The notes under the pieces are model-generated. The model saw only the letters and a list, made by a program, of their open reading frames with translations, did no database searches and was not told the origin of the DNA. A program made the position numbers and the translations under genes. Positions 56,289 through 64,000 of a stretch of 64,000 nt of DNA are shown here, in pieces; position 1 is the stretch's first letter; each line of letters opens with the position of its first letter. Source of the DNA: Trinickia sp. Y13 (GTDB lineage: Bacteria; Pseudomonadota; Gammaproteobacteria; Burkholderiales; Burkholderiaceae); the NCBI RefSeq assembly GCF_029522115.1, contig NZ_JAKWFK010000002.1, forward strand, positions 186,001-250,000. The letters are read 5' to 3'.

Positions 56289-57563
56289 CTAGTCGTAACC
56301 GCCGACGGTCAACAGCTTCATCACCGCCCGATACAGCGCATAGGCGAACCAATTGGTCAGCCGCTCGGGCAACGTCCGAGCGGCGTAGCACACCGCATCG
56401 ATCGGGCGCGCTTCGTCGAACGCCGTCAGTATCGCTTCGCGCAACTGCGCAATTTCCGGATGCTCGATCAGCACGACGTTCGCTTCATTGTTGAGCACGA
56501 GGCTCAGCGCGTCGAGGTTCGAGGATCCGACCGTCGCCCAGTCCGAATCGACGACGGCCACTTTGCCGTGCAACATCGTCTTCTCGTACTCGCCGATCTG
56601 CACGCCTGCTTTCAGAAGAACGCGGTAGAGATACGGCACGGCCCAGTCGAGCGCGGCGAATTCCTTGCGGCCCACGAGCAGGCGCACGGCTACGCCACGC
56701 CGCGCCGCACGCACGAGCGCGCGACGCAGCTTGCGGCCCGGCATGAAATACGGGTTCGCGAGCAGAACTTCATGCCGAGCTCGTCCAATGGCGACGAGAT
56801 ACGCCTTCTCGATTGCGCGCCGATTCACGAAGTTATCGCGCGCGACGAACGCCACGCTCGGCGCTTTCAGTGCGCGCCGGGCCGCGCGAGCAGCCGATTC
56901 CTTCCTCGCGTCGCTCTCGCGTGACATCGCCTTCGTCAACGGCACGAGCGCGCGCGACATCGATTCCGCGTAAGGGCGATGCCCGAGCGTCAAGCGCCGC
57001 CACTGCGCATCCAGCGCCGCGCGCACGTCTGCGACCACGGGCCCCGTCAACTCGACGGCGAAATCCCAGCGAGGATGCTCGAGACGGCCGCTCGTGGCCG
57101 CGAAGTCGTCCACGACGTTGATGCCGCCGCAGAACGCCACGCGCTCGTCGACGAGCGCGAGCTTGCGATGTGTGCGCGACAGGCCGAAGCGCCCAAACAG
57201 GCCCAGCAAACCGGGGTTGTAGATGCGATGCTCGACGCCGGCCGCGACCCACTCGTCGAATAGCGCGAGCCGGCCCGTGCCCAAGCCGTCGGTGATCACG
57301 CGCACCCGCACGCCGCGCAGCGCCGCGCGCACGAGCGCGTCGGACACCGGGCGGCCGGCCTCGTCATCGCAAAAGATATAGGTTTCGATCGAGACGCTGA
57401 CGCGGGCGGCATCGACGTGCGCAATCAACGCGGCAAAGTAGTCGGCACCGCTTGCGAAGAGCCGCACCCCATTGCCGGCCGTGAAATGAAGCCGCGAGGC
57501 GCGGCGTCGCGATACGAGCGCCCGACCGATGCGCGCGAGGCGGCGCGCGCCCCGGTGGCTCAT
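56289..57563 (-). CDS. clsB: Cardiolipin synthase B-like phospholipase D family protein
   Basis: The product is 424 aa from ATG 57563, which overlaps the upstream nudB stop by 4 nt (ATGA). Two PLD active-site motifs are seen: THRKLALVDE (H-x-K-x4-D) and MLHGKVAVVDSDWATVGSSNLD. The context NudB-ClsB next to aspS and the length agree with ClsB rather than nuclease. It would condense phosphatidylglycerol (or PG and phosphatidylethanolamine) to cardiolipin; it has no strong membrane helices, as expected for ClsB. A run of Arg- and Ala-rich sequence makes the middle unusual in composition. Confidence 0.88.
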   Translation of the reverse strand: MSHRGARRLARIGRALVSRRRASRLHFTAGNGVRLFASGADYFAALIAHVDAARVSVSIETYIFCDDEAGRPVSDALVRAALRGVRVRVITDGLGTGRLALFDEWVAAGVEHRIYNPGLLGLFGRFGLSRTHRKLALVDERVAFCGGINVVDDFAATSGRLEHPRWDFAVELTGPVVADVRAALDAQWRRLTLGHRPYAESMSRALVPLTKAMSRESDARKESAARAARRALKAPSVAFVARDNFVNRRAIEKAYLVAIGRARHEVLLANPYFMPGRKLRRALVRAARRGVAVRLLVGRKEFAALDWAVPYLYRVLLKAGVQIGEYEKTMLHGKVAVVDSDWATVGSSNLDALSLVLNNEANVVLIEHPEIAQLREAILTAFDEARPIDAVCYAARTLPERLTNWFAYALYRAVMKLLTVGGYD

Positions 57564-58069
57564 GCGCCTTCGGGCCGCTGCACAGCGCCCGCGAGCGACG
57601 CGCCCGCGTGGAGGCGCCGCGGCAGTTGCAAGATGGCGTCGCGGTTCGACGACGAGAAACAGCGCACCGCGGCTTGCTCGTACGGCAGCCAGAGGTGCGC
57701 CGTGTGCTCCCGCGGCGCGAGCGTGACTTCCAGCCGGTGCGGGACTTCGAGCCCGAACCAGTGTTCGACATTGCGCGTGACGCCTTCGGCATAGCGATGA
57801 CGCCAGACCGGATAGATCTCGTATTCGATCTGCTCGCCCCAATCGACGAGCGCGTCGGCGCTCACGAGGGCGCTTCCCACGACGATGCCGGTTTCTTCCG
57901 CCACCTCGCGCGCAGCGGTTTCTTCGAGCGGTTCATCGATACGATCTTTCGAGCCCGTCACCGACTGCCAAAAGCCGGGCCGGTCGGCGCGCTCGATGAT
58001 CAGCACGTCGAGCGCGGGCGTGTAGATGACGACGAGGACGGACTCCGGAATTTTCGGCGGCTTGAGCAT
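57560..58069 (-). CDS. nudB: Dihydroneopterin triphosphate diphosphatase NudB
   Basis: The product is 169 aa. The Nudix box lies at GSKDRIDEPLEETAAREVAE followed by ETG, matching G-x5-E-x7-R-E-x2-E-E. It removes pyrophosphate from dihydroneopterin triphosphate, the second step of folate synthesis. The N-terminus PPKIPESVLVVIYTPALDVL and TRNVEHWFGLEVP are typical of NudB. It overlaps clsB and lies downstream of aspS, the usual Burkholderiaceae order. Confidence 0.93.
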   Translation of the reverse strand: MLKPPKIPESVLVVIYTPALDVLIIERADRPGFWQSVTGSKDRIDEPLEETAAREVAEETGIVVGSALVSADALVDWGEQIEYEIYPVWRHRYAEGVTRNVEHWFGLEVPHRLEVTLAPREHTAHLWLPYEQAAVRCFSSSNRDAILQLPRRLHAGASLAGAVQRPEGA

Positions 58070-58248
58070 GGTGTCGGATGGGTGCGCGTTTGCCCGTCAG
58101 CATAGCGCGTGAGACAGATGTATGCGATACACGCGGTGCGGCGACGCGTCGATGAGGCCCGCCGGGCGCGCAATGAGCAGAGCAATGCCGCCCTGCGTCG
58201 GTAAGCGATCACGGTAGACGCGGCCGCTCCCACACCCGGTAACGAAAA

Positions 58249-58285
58249 CACCCCGTAAATCGGAGGCTATCCAATATACGGGGTG
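58249..58285 (-). terminator. Probable terminator after aspS
   Basis: On the minus strand the arms CACCCCGTA (58285-58277) and TACGGGGTG (58257-58249) form a perfect 9-bp stem with a 19-nt loop, followed by TTTTCG. It lies 46 bp downstream of the aspS stop codon in the right orientation. The T-tract is short (TTTT) and the loop long, so efficiency is uncertain. Confidence 0.55.
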
Positions 58286-58330
58286 CTCACGTCGAAAACC
58301 GCCTTTCGGGCAGCGACCGGCAGGCGGTCG

Positions 58331-60133
58331 TCAGGCCTTCGGCTGCTCCGGCTGACGCAGGCGGATATGCAACTCGCGCAATTGACGCTCGTCCACCGCG
58401 CTCGGCGCCTGCGTGAGCAGACACTGCGCGCGCTGCGTCTTCGGGAAGGCGATGACGTCGCGAATCGAATCGGCGCCGGCCATCATCGTGACGATGCGAT
58501 CGAGACCAAATGCGATGCCGCCATGCGGCGGCGCGCCGTATTGGAGCGCATCGAGCAGGAAGCCGAATTTGGCCCGCGCTTCCTCGGCGCTGATCTTCAG
58601 TGCGCGGAAGACCTTGCTCTGCACCTCTTCGCGGTGGATCCGCACCGAGCCGCCGCCGATTTCCCAGCCGTTGAGGACCATGTCGTAAGCCTTGGCGAGG
58701 CAGCGACCCGGATCCGATTCGAGGAATTCCAGGTGTTCGTCCTTCGGGCTCGTGAACGGATGGTGAGCCGCCACGTAGCGCGCCTCTTCCTCGTCGTACT
58801 CGAACATCGGGAAGTCGACGACCCAAAGCGGCTTCCAGCCGGCTTCCACGAGCCCATTCGCCTTGCCGAATTCGGAATGGCCGATCTTCAGGCGCAGCGC
58901 ACCGAGACTGTCGTTGACCACCTTCGCGCGATCGGCCGCGAAGAAAATGATGTCGCCGTCTTGCGCGCCCGTGCGCTCGAGGATGGCCGCGATCGCCGCG
59001 TCATGCAGGTTTTTCACGATCGGGCTTTGCAAGCCGTCGCGGCCCTTCGCCACCTCGTTGACCTTGATCCACGCCAGGCCCTTCGCACCGTAGATGCGCA
59101 CGAATTCGGTGTAGCCGTCGATATCGCCGCGCGAGAGCTCGCCGCCCTTGGGCACCCGCAGCCCCGCCACACGGCCGTCCTTCGTGTTGGCCGGCGCGCT
59201 GAACACCTTGAAGTCGACATCCTTCATCGCATCGGTGAGCTCGGTGAACTCGAGCTTCACGCGCAGGTCGGGTTTGTCCGAGCCGAAACGCGCCATCGCT
59301 TCGGAGTACTGCATGACCGGGAACGGCGCGTCGAGCGCGATGCCGATCGTCTCCGAAAAGACGTGGCGAATCATCTGCTCGAACAGATCGCGAATCTCCT
59401 GCTCGCCGAGGAACGAAGTTTCGCAGTCGATCTGGGTGAATTCGGGCTGACGATCGGCGCGCAGATCTTCGTCGCGAAAGCACTTCACGATCTGGTAGTA
59501 ACGATCGAAGTTCGCGACCATCAAGAGCTGTTTGAACAACTGCGGCGATTGCGGCAACGCGAAGAATTGCCCGGCGTTCACACGCGAGGGCACGAGATAA
59601 TCGCGTGCGCCTTCGGGTGTGCTCTTCGTGAGCATCGGCGTTTCGATGTCGATGAAGCCTTGCGCGTCCAGATATTTGCGCACTTCCATCGCGACGCGAT
59701 AGCGCAAACGCAGGTTGTTCTGCATTTGCGGACGGCGCAGGTCGAGCACGCGGTGCGTGAGGCGCGTCGTTTCCGAGAGGTTGTCGTCGTCGAGTTGGAA
59801 CGGCGGCGTGATCGATGCGTTGAGCACCGTCAACTCATGGCAAAGCACTTCGATCTTGCCGCTCTTCAACCCGGCATTGGTCGTGCCTTCCGGACGGTTG
59901 CGCACGACGCCCGCCACGCGCACGCAAAACTCGTTGCGCACGCCTTCGGCCGCCTTGAACATCTCGGCACGGTCCGGGTCGCAGACGACTTGAACCAAGC
60001 CTTCGCGATCGCGCAAGTCGATGAAGATGACGCCGCCATGGTCGCGCCGGCGATGCACCCACCCGCACAGCGAAACGGTTTGGCCCAGCAGGTGTTCGGT
60101 CACCAGACCGCAGTATTCAGATCTCATCGACAT
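58331..60133 (-). CDS. aspS: Aspartyl-tRNA synthetase
   Basis: The product is 600 aa from ATG 60133; an ATG at 60166 would add 11 residues with no homology. Bacterial class II synthetase: N-terminal OB anticodon domain ([20 protein letters not shown]), motif 2 ([18 protein letters not shown]), the bacterial GAD insertion domain (about 290-420), and motif 3 ([13 protein letters not shown]) near the C-terminus. It charges tRNA-Asp. In bacteria with GatCAB this type often also charges tRNA-Asn, but that cannot be judged from the gene alone. It is followed by a hairpin terminator. Confidence 0.98.
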   Translation of the reverse strand: MSMRSEYCGLVTEHLLGQTVSLCGWVHRRRDHGGVIFIDLRDREGLVQVVCDPDRAEMFKAAEGVRNEFCVRVAGVVRNRPEGTTNAGLKSGKIEVLCHELTVLNASITPPFQLDDDNLSETTRLTHRVLDLRRPQMQNNLRLRYRVAMEVRKYLDAQGFIDIETPMLTKSTPEGARDYLVPSRVNAGQFFALPQSPQLFKQLLMVANFDRYYQIVKCFRDEDLRADRQPEFTQIDCETSFLGEQEIRDLFEQMIRHVFSETIGIALDAPFPVMQYSEAMARFGSDKPDLRVKLEFTELTDAMKDVDFKVFSAPANTKDGRVAGLRVPKGGELSRGDIDGYTEFVRIYGAKGLAWIKVNEVAKGRDGLQSPIVKNLHDAAIAAILERTGAQDGDIIFFAADRAKVVNDSLGALRLKIGHSEFGKANGLVEAGWKPLWVVDFPMFEYDEEEARYVAAHHPFTSPKDEHLEFLESDPGRCLAKAYDMVLNGWEIGGGSVRIHREEVQSKVFRALKISAEEARAKFGFLLDALQYGAPPHGGIAFGLDRIVTMMAGADSIRDVIAFPKTQRAQCLLTQAPSAVDERQLRELHIRLRQPEQPKA

Positions 60134-60203
60134 GGTATTCGTCTTTCGTTTGGCATAAAGGGGCAACGCGCGGCGAACTCGCTCGCGGCGCGGCGCCTAG
60201 GGT

Positions 60204-60851
60204 CTAAAGGGGCGGCTCGACCGGACGGCGGGCCGGCACGCTCGCCGGACCTTGCGGGGCGACGACGCCCATCGAGACGATGTACTTGAGCGCGGCATCG
60301 ACAGTCATATCGAGCTCGACGACTTCCGCTTTGGGCACCATCAGGAAAAAGCCCGACGTCGGGTTCGGCGTCGTCGGCACATACACGCTGACATGCTCGG
60401 CTTGCAGGTGATTGACGACATCGCCGCCCGGCGTGCCCGTGAGGAACGCGATGGTATACGAGCCGCGCCGCGGGTATTCGATCAGGAGCGCTTTGCGGAA
60501 CGCATTCCCGCTGCTCGAAAGCAACGTGTCCGACACCTGCTTCACGCTCGTGTACAGCGGGCCGACGATTGGAATGTGCCGCACGATCGCATCCCACCAC
60601 GTGACGAGCTTCTGGCCGACGAAGTTCTGCGTGAACAAGCCTACGATGAAGATGAACGCGAGCGTGAGCAACGCCCCGACGCCTGGCAGGTGAAAGCCGA
60701 ACAATTTCTCGGGTTGCCACGCCGAGGGCAGCAGCAACAGCGTCTGGTCCATCGTGCCGATGATGAGCCCCAGCACCCAAAGCGTGATCGCCAAGGGCAC
60801 GAGAACCAGCAAGCCGGTCAAAAACACGGATTTCAGCGTCGTCTTCTTCAT
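60204..60851 (-). CDS. DUF502 family membrane protein
   Basis: The product is 215 aa from ATG 60851. The N-terminal helices KSVFLTGLLVLVPLAITLWV (8-27) and GVGALLTLAFIFIVGLF give two membrane spans. The conserved soluble part contains YPRRGSYTIAFLTG, VYVPTTPNPTSGFFLMVP and GVVAPQ, which define DUF502. Its function is unknown. It sits between fmdB-like and aspS genes on the same strand, about 70 bp upstream of aspS. Confidence 0.92.
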   Translation of the reverse strand: MKKTTLKSVFLTGLLVLVPLAITLWVLGLIIGTMDQTLLLLPSAWQPEKLFGFHLPGVGALLTLAFIFIVGLFTQNFVGQKLVTWWDAIVRHIPIVGPLYTSVKQVSDTLLSSSGNAFRKALLIEYPRRGSYTIAFLTGTPGGDVVNHLQAEHVSVYVPTTPNPTSGFFLMVPKAEVVELDMTVDAALKYIVSMGVVAPQGPASVPARRPVEPPL

Positions 60852-60998
60852 GTCTACCGCCAGGGAACCGCTTCTAAAGGAATCGGCGCGCGTCCTAGCG
60901 CCGGCGCACATCGAGAGCCGATGCGCGAACGGGCGCGAGGGCGCGTGCAGCGACCGGCGCGCAGATGCGGGCGGCGGCGCGTGCTAGCGATGCGGCGC

Positions 60999-61334
60999 TT
61001 ACGCGTCGGTCGCGGCCGACGCGCTGCTAGCGGCCGGTTGCGCGGCCGCGCTGTCCGACTTCGTTTCCGACTTCGTTTCGGCCTTCGCTTCAGGCTTGGC
61101 CTCGGCATTGGCTGCTCCGGCGCTCGAGGCGGCCCCTTTCGAGCCGTTCGAGCCGCCGCGGAAATCGGTGACATACCAGCCGGAACCCTTGAGCTGGAAA
61201 CCGGCGGCCGTTACCTGTTTGCGGAACGAGTCCTTCTCGCAATGCGGACACTGCGTTAGCGGCGCGTCGCTCATCTTTTGGAGCACATCCTTCTCGAAGC
61301 CGCACGATTCGCAACGGTAGGCGTAGATCGGCAT
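60999..61334 (-). CDS. FmdB-family zinc ribbon protein
   Basis: The product is 111 aa. The N-terminal MPIYAYRCESCGFEKDVLQK and TQCPHCEKDSFRKQVTAAGF form a zinc ribbon with C8, C11, C29 and C32, the FmdB/CxxC_CXXC_SSSS family. The C-terminal third is a low-complexity tail of Ala, Ser, Lys and Glu with repeats such as KPEAKAETKSETKSD, which may be disordered. Role unknown; FmdB-like proteins have been seen next to formamidase or aspS genes. It lies 147 bp upstream of the DUF502 gene. Confidence 0.9.
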   Translation of the reverse strand: MPIYAYRCESCGFEKDVLQKMSDAPLTQCPHCEKDSFRKQVTAAGFQLKGSGWYVTDFRGGSNGSKGAASSAGAANAEAKPEAKAETKSETKSDSAAAQPAASSASAATDA

Positions 61335-61494
61335 GATTCTGTTCCCGACTATTTCCGACAAAAAAACGGTTGAGCGCTTGCAAAGCGTTGAATTATAGCC
61401 GCAATTGGCCGCACCCCGTGATCCGGGCGCAGCCCTGCGCGGTTTGCGAGATGGGGGCGTGGTCGCAAAAAATCAACCCCGGGGGGCCGGGCGA

Positions 61495-62148
61495 TCAACG
61501 CCTACGCCAGGTCATCCAGCGCTCTCGCCCCGCGAACACCGGGATCGAATCGCTGACCGCTTCGTCCTCGACCAGCTCGAACGAGTCACCCAGCAATGCG
61601 TCGAGGTCGGCACGCGATATGCCGAACGGCGGGCCTTTCGGCGATTCGTCGAAAAAGAAGAACCCGGCCAGCACGGCTCCGGGCCGAAGCAGTTCCGCCA
61701 TCCGAGCCGCATAGTCGGCGCGGCGCTTGGGCGGCAACGCGCATAGAAACGCGCGCTCGTAAATCCACTCGGGCGCGAATGGCGGACGATAGGTGAAGAA
61801 ATCGGCTTGCTCGACGAGCGCGGCGCGGGCCCCGAGCTGCTTGCGCGCCACGGCGACGGCATCCGCCGAAAAATCGATCGCGCGCACAGTCCAACCGGCT
61901 TGCGCCAGCGCAGCGGCCTCGTGCGCGCTACCGCACCCGGGGATCAACACGGTCCGCGGCGCGCTTCGCGCGACGAAGTCGGCGAACGCCGAAGGCACGC
62001 CGGCCTGGTCCCACGGCGTGTAGCCCTCGCGAAATCGTTCGTCCCAAAACTCCGCGGTGTTTGGATCCCGCGTCGAGAAAACCGGGCTTGCGCCGCCGGC
62101 GCTCGTGTGGGCGGCGGCGCGCGGACCGGGCGCGGAGGATTTGGCCAT
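61495..62148 (-). CDS. Class I SAM-dependent methyltransferase, thiopurine S-methyltransferase-like
   Basis: The product is 217 aa. The family block FWDERFREGYTPWDQAGVPSAF (two parts) is followed by the SAM motif VLIPGCGSAHEAAALAQAGW and AIDFSADAV. YERAFLCALPPKRRADYAARMAELL and the GGFFFF-like strand are also seen in the TPMT branch. The substrate is unknown; thiol or halide methylation is a guess from the family. It is 4 bp upstream... that is, it begins 4 bp after the ubiB stop on the same strand, so the two are likely co-transcribed. Confidence 0.87.
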   Translation of the reverse strand: MAKSSAPGPRAAAHTSAGGASPVFSTRDPNTAEFWDERFREGYTPWDQAGVPSAFADFVARSAPRTVLIPGCGSAHEAAALAQAGWTVRAIDFSADAVAVARKQLGARAALVEQADFFTYRPPFAPEWIYERAFLCALPPKRRADYAARMAELLRPGAVLAGFFFFDESPKGPPFGISRADLDALLGDSFELVEDEAVSDSIPVFAGRERWMTWRRR

Positions 62149-62152
62149 GGCG

Positions 62153-63730
62153 TTACGCTCCGTAAGCGAGGGCGAGCCATGCTCGGGCCAGCACGGCGCC
62201 CGCGCCCGCGGCCACGCCGAACAACAACAGCGCTTGGAGCAGACGGTTCGTGCGCTTTTGCTCGAGCAACAGCAGTTTGATGGCGGTATCTTGCGTGTGG
62301 CGCCCGCCGTCTTGCCGCTCAGCGAGGATGTGGTGCACGAGCCGCGGCAACTGCGGCAGCGTTTTGCTCCACTGCGGCGCCTCGACCTTGAGCCGCTCGT
62401 ACCAGCCGCGCCAGCCGATCTGCTCGTTCATCCACCGCTCGAGATAGGGTTTGGCCGTCTTCCACAAATCGAGCTCGGGATCGAGCGAGCGGCCGAGGCC
62501 CTCGACGTTGAGCATCGTCTTTTGCAGCAGCACGAGCTGCGGCTGAATCTCGACGTTGAAGCGGCGCGAGGTGGAGAAAAGACGCAACAACACCTGCCCG
62601 AGCGAGATGTCCTTCAACGCCCGGTCGAAATACGGCTCGCACACCGCGCGAATCGCGCTCTCGAGTTCTTCGACCCGCGTCGAGGGCGGCACCCATCCCG
62701 ATTCCAAATGCAGCGTCGCCACGCGGTGATAGTCGCGCTTGAAGAACGCAAGGAAGTTTTGCGCCAGGTAATTCTTGTCGAAGTCGGACAGCGCGCCGAT
62801 GATGCCGAAATCGAGCGCGATATAGCGCCCGAAGTGCGCCGGGTCGAGGCTGACCTGAATGTTGCCGGGGTGCATATCGGCATGAAAGAAGCCATCGCGA
62901 AACACCTGCGTGAAAAAAATCTCGACGCCTTCGCGCGCAAGCTTCGGGATGTCGACGCCCGCCGCCCGCAGCGTCTCCACCTGGCTGATCGGCACGCCAA
63001 CCATGCGCTCCATCACGAGCACGTTCTGGGTGCAAAACTCCCAGTACATTTCGGGGACGAGCAGCAAATCGAGGCCCGCGAAATTGCGCCGCAATTGGCT
63101 GCCGTTGGCCGCCTCGCGCATGAGGTCGAGTTCGTCGTGCAGGTACTTGTCGAACTCGGCGACCACCTCTCTCGGCTTGAGCCGCTTGCCGTCGGCCCAG
63201 ATCCGCTCGGCCCAGGTCGCCAGATCGCGCAACAGTGCGAGATCCGAATCGATGACGGGCAGCATGTTCGGCCGCAGCACCTTGATCGCGACGTCCTTGC
63301 CTGCATGTTGGCCCGACTTCACCTTCGCGAAATGCACCTGCGCTATCGACGCGCTCGCCACGGGCACGCGCTCGAACTCGTCGAACAATACGTCCACGCG
63401 CGCGCCGAGCGATCTTTCGATGATTTCGATCGCGACGTCGGAGTCGAACGGCGGCACCTGATCTTGCAACTTGGCCAGTTCGACGGCGACTTCGGCCGAT
63501 AGCAGGTCTCGGCGTGTGGAGAGCACCTGCCCGAACTTGACGAAGATCGGGCCCAAGCTTTCGAGCGCGAGCCGCAGCCGCACGGCCGGCGGCGCCTTGA
63601 ACCGGCGGCCGACCGTCGTGATGCGCAGCAAAAAACGCACGCGGCGATCGCTGATGCGATTGAGCATCATTTCGTCGAGCCCGAAGCGCACGACGGTGTA
63701 CACGATCTTGAAAAAACGCAGTAGACGCAT
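62153..63730 (-). CDS. ubiB: Ubiquinone biosynthesis protein UbiB (atypical kinase-like ATPase)
   Basis: The product is 525 aa. The ADCK/UbiB hallmark KxGQ is found in [16 protein letters not shown]. Ala-rich nucleotide loop [14 protein letters not shown], the catalytic-like segment [16 protein letters not shown] and the LDFGIIG motif follow. The C-terminus carries hydrophobic segments ([21 protein letters not shown]) that anchor it to the membrane. UbiB acts with UbiJ and UbiK in organising ubiquinone biosynthesis. ubiJ lies directly upstream, 14 bp away. Confidence 0.97.
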   Translation of the reverse strand: MRLLRFFKIVYTVVRFGLDEMMLNRISDRRVRFLLRITTVGRRFKAPPAVRLRLALESLGPIFVKFGQVLSTRRDLLSAEVAVELAKLQDQVPPFDSDVAIEIIERSLGARVDVLFDEFERVPVASASIAQVHFAKVKSGQHAGKDVAIKVLRPNMLPVIDSDLALLRDLATWAERIWADGKRLKPREVVAEFDKYLHDELDLMREAANGSQLRRNFAGLDLLLVPEMYWEFCTQNVLVMERMVGVPISQVETLRAAGVDIPKLAREGVEIFFTQVFRDGFFHADMHPGNIQVSLDPAHFGRYIALDFGIIGALSDFDKNYLAQNFLAFFKRDYHRVATLHLESGWVPPSTRVEELESAIRAVCEPYFDRALKDISLGQVLLRLFSTSRRFNVEIQPQLVLLQKTMLNVEGLGRSLDPELDLWKTAKPYLERWMNEQIGWRGWYERLKVEAPQWSKTLPQLPRLVHHILAERQDGGRHTQDTAIKLLLLEQKRTNRLLQALLLFGVAAGAGAVLARAWLALAYGA

Positions 63731-63744
63731 GGCTGGCCCGCGGA

Positions 63745-64000
63745 CTAACGTACGCGGCGCAACGCGCCTGCCTGGCGCGCAAGCGCCTGCTGATCGAGAC
63801 GCTCGATCCGTTTTTCGACGCGCGCCAGTGCATCGCGGGTACGCGCCAGTTCGGCGTTGAACGCGTCGAGCGCACGGCGGCGCACGAGCTGCGGCTTCTC
63901 GTCGAGCAGATATTCGGCAATCGAATCGCGCAGGCTGCGACCCGCACGCAAGGCCTGATCTCCCGCCGCCCGCACGAGGCCAGCGGCGCGGTGGGCTGGT
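63745..64000 (-). CDS. ubiJ: Ubiquinone biosynthesis accessory factor UbiJ (C-terminal part)
   Basis: Only the last 85 or so residues are in the window; the gene begins beyond 64000. The fragment carries the Ala/Arg-rich linker and the C-terminal coiled-coil helix ([20 protein letters not shown]) typical of UbiJ, with the [15 protein letters not shown] block in front. UbiJ binds lipids through its SCP2 domain (outside the window) and partners with UbiK and UbiB. Its place just before ubiB supports the name. Confidence 0.85.
   Translation of the reverse strand, partial: PAHRAAGLVRAAGDQALRAGRSLRDSIAEYLLDEKPQLVRRRALDAFNAELARTRDALARVEKRIERLDQQALARQAGALRRVR

Noticed and set aside
58283-60289. A 668-codon plus-strand frame opposite aspS
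   Set aside because: Shadow of aspS; low-complexity Arg/His/Ala composition with no domain.
1-64000. CRISPR array or tRNA genes
   Set aside because: No regularly spaced repeats of 25-40 bp and no tRNA-like T-loop plus acceptor pattern were noticed. The only tandem repeat is the 9-bp unit at 22422-22457. A dedicated scan was not possible.

Overview
The window is about 64 kb of GC-rich, densely coding chromosome. Its gene content and order point to a betaproteobacterium of the Burkholderiaceae (Burkholderia, Paraburkholderia or Trinickia type): lptD-surA-pdxA-rsmA, miaB-ybeZ-ybeY-corC-lnt, glyQ-glyS-gmhB-plsC, aspS-nudB-clsB and ubiB-ubiJ, together with the glpR/glpD/glpK/glpF set and the amgK-murU cell-wall recycling pair. 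Most of it is core genome. I see no rRNA, tRNA, prophage, insertion sequence or CRISPR array. The assignment is by gene content only; no search was possible.

Layout. 1-6229 (minus strand) is an accessory type VI secretion island: vgrG, a cargo effector I do not recognise, and a run of Asp-box (BNR) propeller-like paralogues that are probably immunity proteins. One paralogue is intact, one is broken by a 1-nt insertion and a stop codon, and a third is joined headless and out of frame to the end of the second. 6443-15088 holds a gamma-glutamyltransferase-like gene and the glycerol regulon (glpR, glpD, glpK, glpF) with a candidate GlpR operator, then a HAD phosphatase. 15140-18590 has ribB under an FMN riboswitch and a divergent MFS pump/LysR pair. 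18753-25507 is miaB-ybeZ-ybeY-chaC-(DUF4337 remnant)-corC-lnt. 25652-26170 is a PaaA/ParE-like toxin-antitoxin locus whose toxin is frameshifted.

26725-33868 carries glycyl-tRNA synthetase, GmhB, a PlsC-like acyltransferase, a YgjP-type metallopeptidase, glyoxalase I and an EamA transporter. 33873-39592 is the outer-membrane operon lptD-surA-pdxA-rsmA on the minus strand, with amgK-murU divergent from it. 41665-48984 contains an ATM1-type ABC exporter, an acyl-CoA thioesterase, a large PAS-GGDEF-EAL protein, a nitrate reductase-associated protein and fdhD. 49036-56141 is a TetR-headed fatty-acid beta-oxidation cluster. 56289-64000 contains clsB, nudB, aspS, a DUF502 membrane protein, an FmdB zinc ribbon, a methyltransferase, ubiB and the end of ubiJ.

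The most unusual part is the left-end island. Effector and intact immunity candidate are translationally coupled to vgrG by successive 4-nt ATGA overlaps, and the degrading immunity array behind them records repeated duplication and loss. Two further decaying accessory genes, the DUF4337 remnant and the frameshifted ParE toxin, sit between housekeeping blocks.
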